Of a stretch of 54,164 nucleotides of DNA, positions 31,296 to 39,997 are shown in pieces. Each line of letters begins with the position of its first letter. The first letter of the stretch is position 1. The DNA is taken from assembly GCA_903870275.1 (NCBI GenBank), contig CAIQCK010000083.1, positions 1 through 54,164 on the forward strand, written 5' to 3'. Under the pieces are notes generated by a model, which was not told the origin of the DNA, searched no databases, and saw only the letters and a program-made list of their open reading frames with translations. The translations under genes were made by a program, and so were the position numbers. This DNA is from an uncultured bacterium. Lineage in GTDB: Bacteria; Verrucomicrobiota; Verrucomicrobiia; CAIQCK01.

Positions 31296-31784
31296 TTACT
31301 TTTCAGCCTGCATCGCTGTTGCCAAACGATTTTTTGCTGCGGCCCTAACCGTTATGTCCTTGTCTGACTCGGCGATCTTCAACAACAGCGAACGGTCATT
31401 TAGACGTTCCACGGCAACCACTCGAACTCTTGACACTTCGTCATTACAGGACACCCATGCAAGAACTTCAGGGTCGCTCAGGCGCGAAACAGCCGTTGCC
31501 CTAGATCCCCAGAACGGACATTCGCGGGCCACCTTCGCCAGTTGGGCCTGATCGGTCAGTTTTGCCACAGCCTTCTGGCACAACGCGCTGTCATTTCCCG
31601 AACATGCTATTTGTGCCAGTTTCACCTGATCAGAACAGGAATCCACAATCGAAGAACAACCGGTGATCAAAGCGAGACCGATTAGAACACATGCAACGCC
31701 AGCCCTCTCGTTGACATCAGCGCAACACAGCCAGAGATTGCGCACACGCATCGCTCCCATTGTTTGTTTCTGGAGAACAGCCAT
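31296..31784 (-). CDS. Lipoprotein with HEAT/leucine-rich-variant-like repeats
   Basis: This 162-residue protein has a lipoprotein signal late in its N-terminus (VLIGLALITGC, lipobox Cys near 47 from ATG 31784) and then repeats of the form L-x-K-I/V-A-x-x-x-x-D-x-x-x-R-x-x-A-V-x-R-L (QLAKVARECPFWGSRATAVSRL, partly quoted; LLKIAESDKDITVRAAAKNRL). This is a short alpha-helical repeat resembling variant HEAT repeats. ATG 31784 follows GGGAAAG; a start nearer the hydrophobic core (ATG 31751) is possible. It is in a run of small lipoprotein genes. Confidence 0.6.
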   Translation of the reverse strand: MAVLQKQTMGAMRVRNLWLCCADVNERAGVACVLIGLALITGCSSIVDSCSDQVKLAQIACSGNDSALCQKAVAKLTDQAQLAKVARECPFWGSRATAVSRLSDPEVLAWVSCNDEVSRVRVVAVERLNDRSLLLKIAESDKDITVRAAAKNRLATAMQAEK

Positions 31785-31788
31785 TTGA

Positions 31789-32442
31789 TTACTTTCCCGA
31801 CGCAGGGGGCGTAGGCAACTTTGTGCAGAAAAGAACAACCGCTGATGGCATGTTCTTCAACCATGGGAACGATCTCTTTGCCCATGTCTCATCCCTGGAC
31901 GCAGTGTCGGCGCTGTCAATCGTCCATGTAATTGTTTCGCTCGTCAATCCCCTGTGGAGGGTTTCCAGTCTCACAGTTGCCTCGCCTGCATAAGTGACTT
32001 GTGACTCTTTAACGGTAAAACTCATTTTCTTCTTGGTATCAAGCTCATTCCATCCACTCAACATGGAACTATTTGCGAACGAACACTTACGTAATGAGTA
32101 TTCACCGGCGGGTAATTCCAGCATAATCAATTGTGTTGTCGTGGAACCATCTAATGAAGTTCTAGAAGGTGCGCCCGGGGCACCTGCGGTGGAGTATAAT
32201 AGTTCATAAGTTTCTTTCTGAGTTGCATCGTTTATAACAACAAGAGCTATAATTCCTTCTCCGTTTGTCGGTCGATAAATGCCTTTGACGGCTGAAAAAT
32301 CAACCTTGATCGCAAAGCACGCCAGTGACTTTTGCCCTTTTGCGCTAGGACCTGAACGGCCCACTAAAGCGGAAGTTTTGCACCCACAAGCGAACAGCAC
32401 GGCCACACTCAGGCCAATCAGATAATTCAGTTTGTTGTTCAT
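31789..32442 (-). CDS. Lipoprotein of unknown function
   Basis: This 217-residue protein has a lipobox (SVAVLFACGC, Cys near 19-21). The mature part is beta-rich, with ELPAGEYSLRKCSF-like text typical of DUF2846/carboxypeptidase-regulatory-like folds and a Thr-rich C-terminus. AAAGGA precedes ATG 32442. The stop is 5 nt before the next lipoprotein gene. No family recognised with certainty. Confidence 0.65.
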   Translation of the reverse strand: MNNKLNYLIGLSVAVLFACGCKTSALVGRSGPSAKGQKSLACFAIKVDFSAVKGIYRPTNGEGIIALVVINDATQKETYELLYSTAGAPGAPSRTSLDGSTTTQLIMLELPAGEYSLRKCSFANSSMLSGWNELDTKKKMSFTVKESQVTYAGEATVRLETLHRGLTSETITWTIDSADTASRDETWAKRSFPWLKNMPSAVVLFCTKLPTPPASGK

Positions 32443-32493
32443 ATTTGTTTTCCTTTAACGCAAAATCGCAGGACAGAATTTGGACAACAGCCC

Positions 32494-33129
32494 TTATTCC
32501 AAAGCCGAGCGTCCCAGGCTTTCGATCCCTTTTTTAATCAGATTCTTGGTCGCAAGTTCAGCTACTACACGAGCTCTGGTTGTATAGAGCGCAAATACCT
32601 CTGTCTCACCCTCGGCATCAATAAAGGTCGAGAACATAACCTTCCTATCTGAAAGGCGGGTCAATTGCCATGATGCGCGGATGTTACTTACAAGGTCGGC
32701 TGTCAAGTCTTTTGCGCCGGAGCATTGTATTTCGACAACTTTCACTTCCAGCAGGAAATCTGCATTGTTGTCTTTCACAGCGGAGAAGACGCCGGATTCT
32801 ACAATTCCTTGCTTCAGTGCTTCGGCAAATACACTTGCACTTAGAACAGGATTTGTTCCCTGAGCATCACGCTCAAAAGCGGTTGCCTTCACCTGCACAC
32901 TGCCCGTGTGTTTCTTTTGAACCCCGACCACGGGAGGAACGATGGCAGCGGCCTTGATGGGTTCCATGGTGGCGCATCCAGACAAAAGCGCGCAGCTAAT
33001 GGCCAGAAACATTCTGGCAAGTCCGTTGAACTGTGTCCGTTTCGTGGCATCCTTGAACTGAAACGCCAGCCAGCCTGTCGCTTCGATTATTTGGCCCAGA
33101 GTGCGGGTTCTCATTGTGGATGATTTCAT
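32494..33129 (-). CDS. Lipoprotein of unknown function
   Basis: This 211-residue protein has a lipobox FLAISCALLSGC (Cys near 51 from ATG 33129; ATG 33012 would give a normal-length signal). The mature part (SVQVKATAFERD, ALKQGIVESGVFSAVKDNNADFLLEV, VMFSTFIDAEGETEVFALYTTRARVVAELATKNLIKKGIESL, partly quoted) resembles small outer-membrane-associated proteins that assemble like LptE/TolB-N domains, but this is a guess. It lies in the lower-GC lipoprotein island. Confidence 0.6.
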   Translation of the reverse strand: MKSSTMRTRTLGQIIEATGWLAFQFKDATKRTQFNGLARMFLAISCALLSGCATMEPIKAAAIVPPVVGVQKKHTGSVQVKATAFERDAQGTNPVLSASVFAEALKQGIVESGVFSAVKDNNADFLLEVKVVEIQCSGAKDLTADLVSNIRASWQLTRLSDRKVMFSTFIDAEGETEVFALYTTRARVVAELATKNLIKKGIESLGRSALE

Positions 33130-33201
33130 GATGACTGCTTTCAGTTGGTGTTGTTCTGAGGTCAGATGATGTTGCCGTCAGTGTGGCGGAGGTAGAATGG
33201 G

Positions 33202-34698
33202 TCAAGGTTTGGAACCCTTTGCAGCGGATGCTCTCTTATATTGTTCGAGCCAGTCTTTTGCTCGCCGTTTCCCCTCCGCAAGTTGTTCAGGCGACAGATT
33301 GCGTTCCGCTGTGGCCAGATTTGTCTTTGCCCGCTCATACCCTTTCTCCGTCGCCAGCAACCACCACTTGTAAGCCTCCACCGCATCCTTTGCCACGCCA
33401 TCGCCATCGTAACAGCATGCACCCAGACCGGATTGAGCTTGAGCGTTATTCTGCTCGGCAGCTTTGCGATACCACTTCGCAGCTTCCGCATAATTTTGTG
33501 CTACGCCTTGGCCATTATAGTAACAGACACCCAGAGCAGATTGAGCTTCGGCATCACCCATTTCAGCCTTGGCGCGGAGTTCGGTCAGTTCCTTGCCGTC
33601 GGCATTGCTTTGCTGCGGTTTCGGAACACGTTTGAACATGGCATCTCTTAGCATCTTATCAATGACGGGATTGAACGGAAGACTTGCAATACTCAACGCG
33701 GTTGTTACGCGGTTGGCTGCTGTTACATTTACGTCCGCGCCCTTGTCAAGCAAGGCACGCACAGTGTCCGCATTACCGCTCTGCGCCGCATACATCAACG
33801 CCGTCATGCCATCAACCGTCGTCTTTGCATCTATATCCGCGCCCTTGTCAAGCAAGGCACGAACTATGTCCGCATGGCCATTTCCAGCCGCATACATCAA
33901 CGCCGTCACGTGCTCACTTCGTTGCGCATTTACGTTCACACCCTTGTCGAGCAAGTCGCGCACAACGGCCGCATTGCCCTTTTGAGCCGCTTCAATAAGC
34001 TTATCCTCAAGCTCACCCTTGGATGGCTCTCCTTTTCCAACCCCTTGCGACGCGAAGCGGACCGCACGCCGCTTACCCTCCGCGATGTCGTCTGGCGACA
34101 CCATTCTTTCCAAGCTGCCTATGTAGTTCTTTGCATCCTCTTGACCTTGCGCTGCTGCCAGCAGCCACCACTTGTATGCTTCCGCAACATCTTGCGCCAC
34201 GCCTTGGCCTTTGGCGTAGCAAACGCCCAAATTGAGTTGAGCATTGGCGAAATTCTGCTCGGCGGCCCAGCGAAACCACTTCACCGCTTCCGCCTCATCC
34301 TTCGTCACCCCTTGGCCTTTATAATAGCGGAGGCCCAGGCTGTATTGTCCCGAAGCGTCATTTTGTTCAGCGGCTTTTCGATACCACTTTACCGCTTCCG
34401 CTCCATCCTTCGCCACGCCTCGACCATTGAAGTAGCAATGCCCCAGATTGACTTGAGCCTTGATGTGACCTTGCTCAGCGGCCTTACGCCACCAGTTCAC
34501 CGCTTCTGCGTCGTCATTTGTGACGCCTTGACCAAAGAAGTAGCGGGCACCCAAATTGAATTGAGCATCGGGATAACCTGTTCTTGCTCCAGCGCGAAGT
34601 GCGGCCAGTTCATCAGCGGTGCTTTGCTGGGCGTGGAGTGTTTGGCCAAGCAACGTGAATCCGAGGCCAAGACAAAATAGTAATCGGATGAGTCTCAT
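33202..34698 (-). CDS. Exported Sel1-ankyrin-Sel1 protein
   Basis: This 498-residue protein has a signal peptide (about 1-23, ending TLHAQ). It carries about five Sel1 repeats (about 35-190, 'LGxxYxxGQGVxxDxAEAVKWxRKAAEQ'), three ankyrin repeats (about 220-330, 'ALMYAAGNGHADIVRALLDKGADI'-like, quoted in part), then two or three more Sel1 repeats (about 370-460) and a Lys-rich tail. A Sel1-Ank-Sel1 sandwich is unusual. Both are protein-binding solenoids, so a periplasmic scaffold is inferred. ATG 34698 fits the signal peptide better than the ORF start. Confidence 0.8.
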   Translation of the reverse strand: MRLIRLLFCLGLGFTLLGQTLHAQQSTADELAALRAGARTGYPDAQFNLGARYFFGQGVTNDDAEAVNWWRKAAEQGHIKAQVNLGHCYFNGRGVAKDGAEAVKWYRKAAEQNDASGQYSLGLRYYKGQGVTKDEAEAVKWFRWAAEQNFANAQLNLGVCYAKGQGVAQDVAEAYKWWLLAAAQGQEDAKNYIGSLERMVSPDDIAEGKRRAVRFASQGVGKGEPSKGELEDKLIEAAQKGNAAVVRDLLDKGVNVNAQRSEHVTALMYAAGNGHADIVRALLDKGADIDAKTTVDGMTALMYAAQSGNADTVRALLDKGADVNVTAANRVTTALSIASLPFNPVIDKMLRDAMFKRVPKPQQSNADGKELTELRAKAEMGDAEAQSALGVCYYNGQGVAQNYAEAAKWYRKAAEQNNAQAQSGLGACCYDGDGVAKDAVEAYKWWLLATEKGYERAKTNLATAERNLSPEQLAEGKRRAKDWLEQYKRASAAKGSKP

Positions 34699-34730
34699 GG
34701 GATGTGTGCCTGTGTGGCTGTTGAAGTGGT

Positions 34731-35744
34731 TCAAGGTTGGGGACTCTTTCCGGCGGATGCTTTCTTGTATTGTTCAAGCCAGTCGGCCGCCCGTTGGAAC
34801 CCCTCCACAACCTGGGTCGATGTCATCATCTCGTTCCGTTTGAGATAGATCCGAATAGCGGTATTATTACCTTGGCCCGCAGACAGACTGATCCATTTCC
34901 AGGATTCCACCGTATCTTTCGCTACACCCTGACCTGTGAAGTAGCATGATCCCAGACTGCATTGAGCTTCAGCGTGGTTTTGCTCCGCTGCTTTCCGAAA
35001 CCACTTCACCGCTTCCGCCTCGTCCTTGGCCACGCCAAGCACACCATAGAGGAATATTTCGCCCAACGCGCTCTGGAATAAGGCATCGCCATTTTCAGCC
35101 TTGGTGCGGATTTCGGCTGATAGCTCGCCGTCAGCGGGACTTTGCTGGGCATGGGGTGAAAATTGCTTACCCTTTTCGGCAGGTGATTTCTTGTTCTGTT
35201 CAAGCCAGTCTACCTCCCGTTGACTCCCTTCCATGGCCTGCATTACTGTCACCATCTCTCGCTGTTTGAGGAAGATTCGAATTGCAGCCGTATTACCCTG
35301 CCGCATAGACAGCCTGATCCATTTATTGAATTCCGCCATATCTTTCGCTACCCCCAAACCTAAGAGGTAGCACAGGCCCAGAGTGTATTGAGCCTCGGAG
35401 CAATCCTGCTCGGCGGATTTGCGAATCCATTCCACCCCTTGCGCCACATTCTGCGCTGCGCCAAGCTTACCCATCAGGAAAGCCGCGCCCAGCTCGCATT
35501 GAGATTCAGCATCGCCTTTCTCGGCCTTGGCGCGAAGTGTGGCCAGTGTCTTATTGCTAGAGACATTTTGCCGGGCATTGGGCTGGCCTGTGATGGTTGT
35601 GCGAGATGACGTGGTTTGAGTCGCACTCGGACGACTTCCCGATGGCGGCGCAACAGAATTGCGGGATGGCTGAGAAGAACTACAGCCAGTTGAGAGAGCA
35701 GCGATTACAAGTATGGCGACGATGGCAGCGTGTTTGTTGTTCAT
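34731..35744 (-). CDS. Sel1-repeat lipoprotein
   Basis: This 337-residue protein has a lipoprotein signal (VIAALSTGC, Cys near 20), a Ser/Pro/Thr-rich linker, and two blocks of Sel1 repeats (about 70-160 and 220-310) separated by a Gln/Lys region. The two halves look alike (each ends in a QREVDWLEQNKK or QRAADWLEQYKK stretch), indicating internal duplication. The last lines closely resemble the C-terminus of the 33202-34698 protein. An IS1380-family element begins 8 nt upstream of ATG 35744, so its original promoter and ribosome binding site were probably lost or replaced. Confidence 0.8.
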   Translation of the reverse strand: MNNKHAAIVAILVIAALSTGCSSSQPSRNSVAPPSGSRPSATQTTSSRTTITGQPNARQNVSSNKTLATLRAKAEKGDAESQCELGAAFLMGKLGAAQNVAQGVEWIRKSAEQDCSEAQYTLGLCYLLGLGVAKDMAEFNKWIRLSMRQGNTAAIRIFLKQREMVTVMQAMEGSQREVDWLEQNKKSPAEKGKQFSPHAQQSPADGELSAEIRTKAENGDALFQSALGEIFLYGVLGVAKDEAEAVKWFRKAAEQNHAEAQCSLGSCYFTGQGVAKDTVESWKWISLSAGQGNNTAIRIYLKRNEMMTSTQVVEGFQRAADWLEQYKKASAGKSPQP

Positions 35745-35755
35745 AACCAAACTCA

Positions 35756-35977
35756 CTAAATCGGGATTTCCCATTTGACTCGGTGTTCATGGTTCAAATT
35801 GAGTGTTCCGGTCGTCTTCGCGATTGTCCTGCTAACGTTTGGAATTTCAAGCCATTTCGCAACGCCAAAAACGTGTGTTTCAGAGCCGCCGCGATGTTTG
35901 GCACGGACTTTGACACGCCAACCTGCCTCGTGAGCCGGAGGCAGAGACACTTCCCCTATGTTGTTCGATGTGATCAT
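35756..35977 (-). CDS. Possible small second ORF of the IS, unknown
   Basis: This 73-residue ORF follows the transposase stop by 11 nt and its own stop lies inside the left terminal repeat. A TTG at 35992 would overlap the transposase TGA. The product (WRVKVRAKHRGG, HVFGVAKWLEIP) is basic and protein-like, and I do not recognise it. IS1380 elements normally carry one gene, so this may be a passenger or just an open frame. Confidence 0.3.
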   Translation of the reverse strand: MITSNNIGEVSLPPAHEAGWRVKVRAKHRGGSETHVFGVAKWLEIPNVSRTIAKTTGTLNLNHEHRVKWEIPI

Positions 35978-35988
35978 GCGGTTTTCAT

Positions 35989-37329
35989 TCAACCACTGGC
36001 CGCCACGGGTAATCGCAGGCGATCAATGGCTTGAAGAATGGAGCGGAACAATTCTCGCGGTACCGCCACCTCCGCCATCTGGAAGATCACATGCCGGGCA
36101 TGGCGCACCACCTTCGCTCCGATCTTGATCAGTTTTTCCCGCAACGTCGTCAGCGTCCAATGCCGCACCGCTCGGGGCAATACTGCCTGCCGCAAAAAGT
36201 TGCCCAAGTTGTACGCCAACACGAAGAGCTGCAACCGCACTTGGTTGTCTGCAAAGTCGTGACAGGACAGACGCGTCCATTTGACCGCGTTCTTGCCTTC
36301 CTTGATCCACTGCTCGGCTGTGCCACGCTGGTTGTAGAACCGCACCACTCGTTTGGCTGGCCGGGTCAGATTGGTCACGATGAACCCAACACGGGGGAAC
36401 AACTCGCCCTTGTGCCACTCCACCTTGGCCACCACGCGGCGGGCACGTTCCCAACTCTGCGCCCGATACAAAAAGTCCGCATACCACACCACAGGTGTGT
36501 TGGAGGGTCGTCCCACCGGACGGGTTAATAGCGGCTCAATCTCCTGCTGCAACAGAGCGTTGGCGGGCAGACGAATAACATATCCATAGCCTTCGGCTTC
36601 CAAAAACTCATACACCTCTGGGTTGGCAAAGGCCGCATCCGCTCGGAAGTAGCACGGCAACTTCTGGCCACGATAGCGTGCCACCACCGGCTCCAGAACT
36701 GCTCGCCAATCTTTGGCGCTATGGACATTGCCTTCACGCAATAGGGCGCGCTCCACGTCGCCGAACTGATTGAAGCAGAACAGCGGGTGATAGCAGGTAC
36801 AGTTGAAATGCCCGTTGTAGGCCGTGCCTTCTTGTTCGCCGTAGGTTTCGCTGACCGAACTGTCCATGTCCAGAATGAGATCCCGCATAGGTTGGCGCTC
36901 CCGCAACTCCTCAATCCATATCCCCGACAACCTCGTCAACTCCGCCAGATTCCTCGGCTGCGTCAATACTTCCGTCTCGAATCGACCCATTTGGCTGGTG
37001 GAGGCCGCCGTACGCTCCGTGGCTCGCCCGCCGACCACCTGTCGCATCGTCGGATCGACCGCGAGCCTTTCGCCGTCATTGGTATCTTCGTATCCAGCCA
37101 GGCGGCTAAAGATCGACTGCCGCAACAGCGCCACCAGCGAGTGCTGTGTGTTCTTTCCCGTGCGCCAATCATCCAACAAGCCACCACTCCTTGCGGTCAG
37201 TTCCAACGCCTCATCTAGTTCCCGATACGCGAGCAGACCCGCATCGGAGGTGATGTTCGCGCCATGAAATTCCAACTTCAAACGACCGTCAAAACTAACT
37301 CGCAGAGCCTGTTTTTTGCCGTCACCCAT
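35989..37329 (-). CDS. IS1380-family DDE transposase
   Basis: This 446-residue transposase has the IS1380 layout: N-terminal FHGANITSDAGLLAYRELDE, DILDMDSSVSETYGEQEGTAYN-like catalytic Asp block (quoted in part LDMDSSVSETYGEQEG), YFRADAAFANPEVYEFLE (second Asp) and the C-terminal Y-(2)-R-(3)-E-(6)-K-like stretch RFYNQRGTAEQWIKEGKNA (catalytic Glu). GGAG six nt before ATG 37329 supports this start. No frameshift or stop is seen, so the enzyme may be active. Confidence 0.9.
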   Translation of the reverse strand: MGDGKKQALRVSFDGRLKLEFHGANITSDAGLLAYRELDEALELTARSGGLLDDWRTGKNTQHSLVALLRQSIFSRLAGYEDTNDGERLAVDPTMRQVVGGRATERTAASTSQMGRFETEVLTQPRNLAELTRLSGIWIEELRERQPMRDLILDMDSSVSETYGEQEGTAYNGHFNCTCYHPLFCFNQFGDVERALLREGNVHSAKDWRAVLEPVVARYRGQKLPCYFRADAAFANPEVYEFLEAEGYGYVIRLPANALLQQEIEPLLTRPVGRPSNTPVVWYADFLYRAQSWERARRVVAKVEWHKGELFPRVGFIVTNLTRPAKRVVRFYNQRGTAEQWIKEGKNAVKWTRLSCHDFADNQVRLQLFVLAYNLGNFLRQAVLPRAVRHWTLTTLREKLIKIGAKVVRHARHVIFQMAEVAVPRELFRSILQAIDRLRLPVAASG

Positions 37330-37388
37330 TGGATTCTCCGTTTTTCGTTGCTGCAACAGCGACGAAAGCCTTGGTTTATGAGGCTAAA

Positions 37389-38462
37389 CTATAGCTCTCT
37401 GCCTGCGGGTTGTGAAGAACATCCGGGAAATGTGGGCTTGTATAGTTCACGGGCGTTCTCGCAGCCCACCCGGGCGATATCGGATTCCGTCGCGCCCGCC
37501 TTGCGGAGGAACCCAACGAAGGATTCGACCTTCGGCGGGAAGGGGTTGCCGCCTTCTTTGACGCCGAACATCGTGCCGTAGTTCTGGAACGGCGGTCCGA
37601 TACGCGTCGTCCAGTCGGTCCCGGACAAGAGGCGGGTAACCGGCACTTCGCGGAGCGTCCGGGGCAGCGCCGCACACTGGAAATCACGGATCTCGACCCA
37701 GAAGTTGTCCGGATATTTCGGGAACACGCCCTTGAGGGTGTCCAGGAACATGTCCGCCCAGGAGATGTAGTCCGGCGTTGGGCCGCAACCGATGGCGTGC
37801 GCGAGGATGTATTTCGCCTTCGGCACCCGCTCCGCGATGGCGAGCAGGTCCGTCATCTGGTTCATGCCGTCTCCCGACAAACCGCCTTTCTTGTGCCAGT
37901 AGGTGCCAAGATGGACTTGCACGGGCACCTGATAATGTGCGGCCGACTGCACGACCTTCTCCGTTCCCGGATCCTGCATCTTGTATTTGTGACTGTAGGT
38001 GAGCATTTCGCCGAGTTGGACGAAGCCCCATTCCTCGAAGCAGGTCTTCATCACCCGCAAGGATTCGTCGAGAAAGTTCGGATTCACCATACAACTGCCG
38101 AAGAGCCGGCCGGGGGCGCGTCGGCACAGATCGTAAATCATCCGGTTGCCCACCATCATGGCAGCCGGATCCGTCCCGATACGTGAAGCGTAGGGAAAGT
38201 CGCAAGAAATGGCAAATCTCAGGTCCGCGTCGCACCGGTCGAGCAACTCCAGCAAATCCTCCAACATCTTCTCCTGCTTTTTGCCGTCCGGGCCAATGTC
38301 GCTGACGTGAATGTGAGTGTCCATCCAGCGGCGTTTCTTGGTTTGGGCATCGTTAGCTGCCGACGCTGTCTGGGAAGCAAGGCTACTGGCTGCACCGAAC
38401 GCAGCAGTCGCAACCGTGGTTGTCTTGATGAACTGCCGGCGGGTGACATCAGAGTGGCTCAC
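37389..38462 (-). CDS. Exported amidohydrolase-2 (TIM-barrel) family protein
   Basis: This 357-residue protein has a Tat-type signal (VTRRQFIKTTTVATAAFG, about 6-23), followed by WMDTHIHVSDIG, whose His-x-His is the first metal site of amidohydrolase-2 enzymes, and later YILAHAIGCGPTP and LLSGTDWTTRIG with the remaining His/Asp. The reaction may be hydrolysis or decarboxylation of a sugar-derived or aromatic acid. It starts with GTG. The stop lies only 7 bp from the IS right end, and the last about 15 residues (GCSSQPAGREL) may be an altered tail. Confidence 0.75.
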   Translation of the reverse strand: MSHSDVTRRQFIKTTTVATAAFGAASSLASQTASAANDAQTKKRRWMDTHIHVSDIGPDGKKQEKMLEDLLELLDRCDADLRFAISCDFPYASRIGTDPAAMMVGNRMIYDLCRRAPGRLFGSCMVNPNFLDESLRVMKTCFEEWGFVQLGEMLTYSHKYKMQDPGTEKVVQSAAHYQVPVQVHLGTYWHKKGGLSGDGMNQMTDLLAIAERVPKAKYILAHAIGCGPTPDYISWADMFLDTLKGVFPKYPDNFWVEIRDFQCAALPRTLREVPVTRLLSGTDWTTRIGPPFQNYGTMFGVKEGGNPFPPKVESFVGFLRKAGATESDIARVGCENARELYKPTFPGCSSQPAGREL

Positions 38463-38550
38463 GGCTGTTTGTTAACCTCCTTCGCAGAGTGGTCTGCGCG
38501 CATTCTCGTCGTCCGCCCGAACAACGCAAGCGCAAAAACGCCGGGCTTTG

Positions 38551-38664
38551 TCAGTGTGATTGGCCAGCGCCAGTGGCGAACCGATAGCTCCCCGCCTCCA
38601 CCTCCGGTACGGCGCGGTCGCCCTCCATCCGCAGGAACTTCACGCCGGTCGCTTTCGCCAGCAC
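38551..38664 (-). pseudogene. Relic of GH78 rhamnosidase C-terminus
   Basis: Positions 38578-38662 match 42266-42350, the end of the intact rhamnosidase gene, at 78 of 85 bases. The minus-strand frame reads LAKATGVKFLRMEGDRAV and then EVEAGSYRF before a stop at 38551; the intact gene reads LAKALGVKFLRMEGDRAV. It lies in the 270-bp gap between the amidohydrolase and the PQQ-like gene, where no other gene was seen. Confidence 0.8.
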
Positions 38665-38732
38665 TGAACACGAACATGCCGAGCGCGACTGCGCCCAATT
38701 CTTTCGGTTCTAATCATGTTTCGAGCAGCCCG

Positions 38733-39956
38733 CTACTTCGCGCCGATGCAGTAGAGCGCGTGATCGGAGCGGAGATAGATGCGGCCGGCGATGGGGGCGA
38801 TGGAGGCGCGGAACAACTCGCCGGCGTGGTCACCGATGGAGTTGCGGGCAATGAGGTCGAGCTTCGGGCCGGGCTTGATGACGAGTGTTTCGCCGGACTC
38901 GGTGTTGAGGTAGATGAAACCGCCGGACTCGATGGGCGAGGCGGTGAACGCGCCAGGGATTTTTTCTGTCCAGAGCACCTTGCCGGAACGGGCGTCGTAG
39001 GTGACGGCGGTGCCCTTCATGTCCATGGCGAAGAGGTAATCGCCGACGACGATAGGAGAGGAAACGTCGCGGACCTTGGAGCGCGGCGTGTGCCAGGCGC
39101 GCTGGGTGTCGCTCACGTCGCCGGCGCCGCCGGGGCGGACGGCATAGATATCGCCCGGCAAGCCGTTGACGGCGAAGAGCAGGCCGTGCGCAAACTCCGG
39201 CACCGGCTCGCCGCGGCCGTTGAAGCCGTGGCAGTTCCAAAGCGGTTTGCCGGTGGCGGGGTCGTAGGCGTCGAGTCCCTCCTGACCGTTGACGATGATT
39301 TCGGAACGTTTGCCGGCGCGAATCTCAACGGGCGTGCTCCAGCCGCCCATCGGTTTTTCGCCGCGCGGCGTGCGCCAGACGATCTTGCCCGTCCCTTTGT
39401 CGAGCGCAACGATGCAGGACGCGCCCTGCGTGTCGCAGTTTTGGATGATCAGGTTGCCGGAGAAAACCGGCGAGGCGGCAACGCCCCAAGGGCCGGGGAA
39501 CTCGCCGAGCGATTGCGACCAGAGCGGTTTGCCGTCGAGGTCGAAGCAGTGGATGCCGGCCTTCCCGAAGAACGCGACGACGCGCTCGCCGTCGGTGAGG
39601 CAGGTCGGCGTGGCGAAACCGTTCATGTTGTGCGATTTGCCAGGCGCGTCGCAGGGGATTGATTTTTCCCAGAGGAGCTTGCCGCTGCGCGCGTCGAGCG
39701 CGAGCACAAAGCGCGTGCTTCCCTGGTTGGTGGCGGTGGTGAGAAAGACGCGCTCGCCCCAATTCACGGGCGAGGAGTGTCCCGCGCCTTTCAACTCGGC
39801 GCGCCAAAGGACATTTCCGGCGCTCCACTGCGTCGGCAGCGCCGCGCCGGAGTGATGGCCGGTGCCGAGAGGGCCGCGGAAGCAGGGCCAGTTCTCGGCG
39901 GTGTTGGCGCGCAGAGAGAAGACGAGGAAGAGGAGGAGAGTCAACGTTTGTTTCAT
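38733..39956 (-). CDS. Exported PQQ-like beta-propeller protein
   Basis: This 407-residue protein has a signal peptide (about 1-20, LTLLLFLVFSLRANTAE), then WPCFRGPLGTG and repeated blades ending in D-x-x-x-GK-x-LW (DARSGKLLWEKSIP, DLDGKPLWSQ, DKGTGKIVWRTP, DPATGKPLWN, DARSGKVLWTEKIP). This is the PQQ/pyrrolo-quinoline-quinone-enzyme repeat, also found in BamB-like scaffolds. No quinone-binding Cys pair or Ca site was identified, so it may be a scaffold rather than a dehydrogenase. ATG 39956 is preceded by a promoter, not by a clear ribosome site. Confidence 0.85.
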   Translation of the reverse strand: MKQTLTLLLFLVFSLRANTAENWPCFRGPLGTGHHSGAALPTQWSAGNVLWRAELKGAGHSSPVNWGERVFLTTATNQGSTRFVLALDARSGKLLWEKSIPCDAPGKSHNMNGFATPTCLTDGERVVAFFGKAGIHCFDLDGKPLWSQSLGEFPGPWGVAASPVFSGNLIIQNCDTQGASCIVALDKGTGKIVWRTPRGEKPMGGWSTPVEIRAGKRSEIIVNGQEGLDAYDPATGKPLWNCHGFNGRGEPVPEFAHGLLFAVNGLPGDIYAVRPGGAGDVSDTQRAWHTPRSKVRDVSSPIVVGDYLFAMDMKGTAVTYDARSGKVLWTEKIPGAFTASPIESGGFIYLNTESGETLVIKPGPKLDLIARNSIGDHAGELFRASIAPIAGRIYLRSDHALYCIGAK

Positions 39957-39968
39957 GGGTTGCGATGA

Positions 39969-39997
39969 TTTGTAGCAGCTTCGGGTCCGGTTTCCAA
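39969..39997 (-). promoter_or_regulatory. Sigma70 promoter of the PQQ-like gene
   Basis: On the minus strand TTGGAA (39997-39992), a 17-bp spacer and TACAAA (39974-39969), 12 nt before ATG 39956, giving at most a very short leader. Confidence 0.45.

Larger units (their letters stand above)
35752..37382 (-). mobile_element. IS1380-family insertion sequence (~1.63 kb)
   Basis: A complete IS1380-type transposase gene lies between candidate imperfect terminal inverted repeats: CTCACTAAATCGGGATTTC (35752-35770) and, as the complement of 37364-37382, CTCATAAACCAAGGCTTTC. Both are 19 nt and share the blocks CTCA, TAAA, C, GG and TTTC. AAACT occurs close to both ends and could be a target duplication, but the exact borders are uncertain. 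The length fits the family (about 1.6-1.7 kb). The element sits between the Sel1 lipoprotein start and the amidohydrolase stop. Confidence 0.75.
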
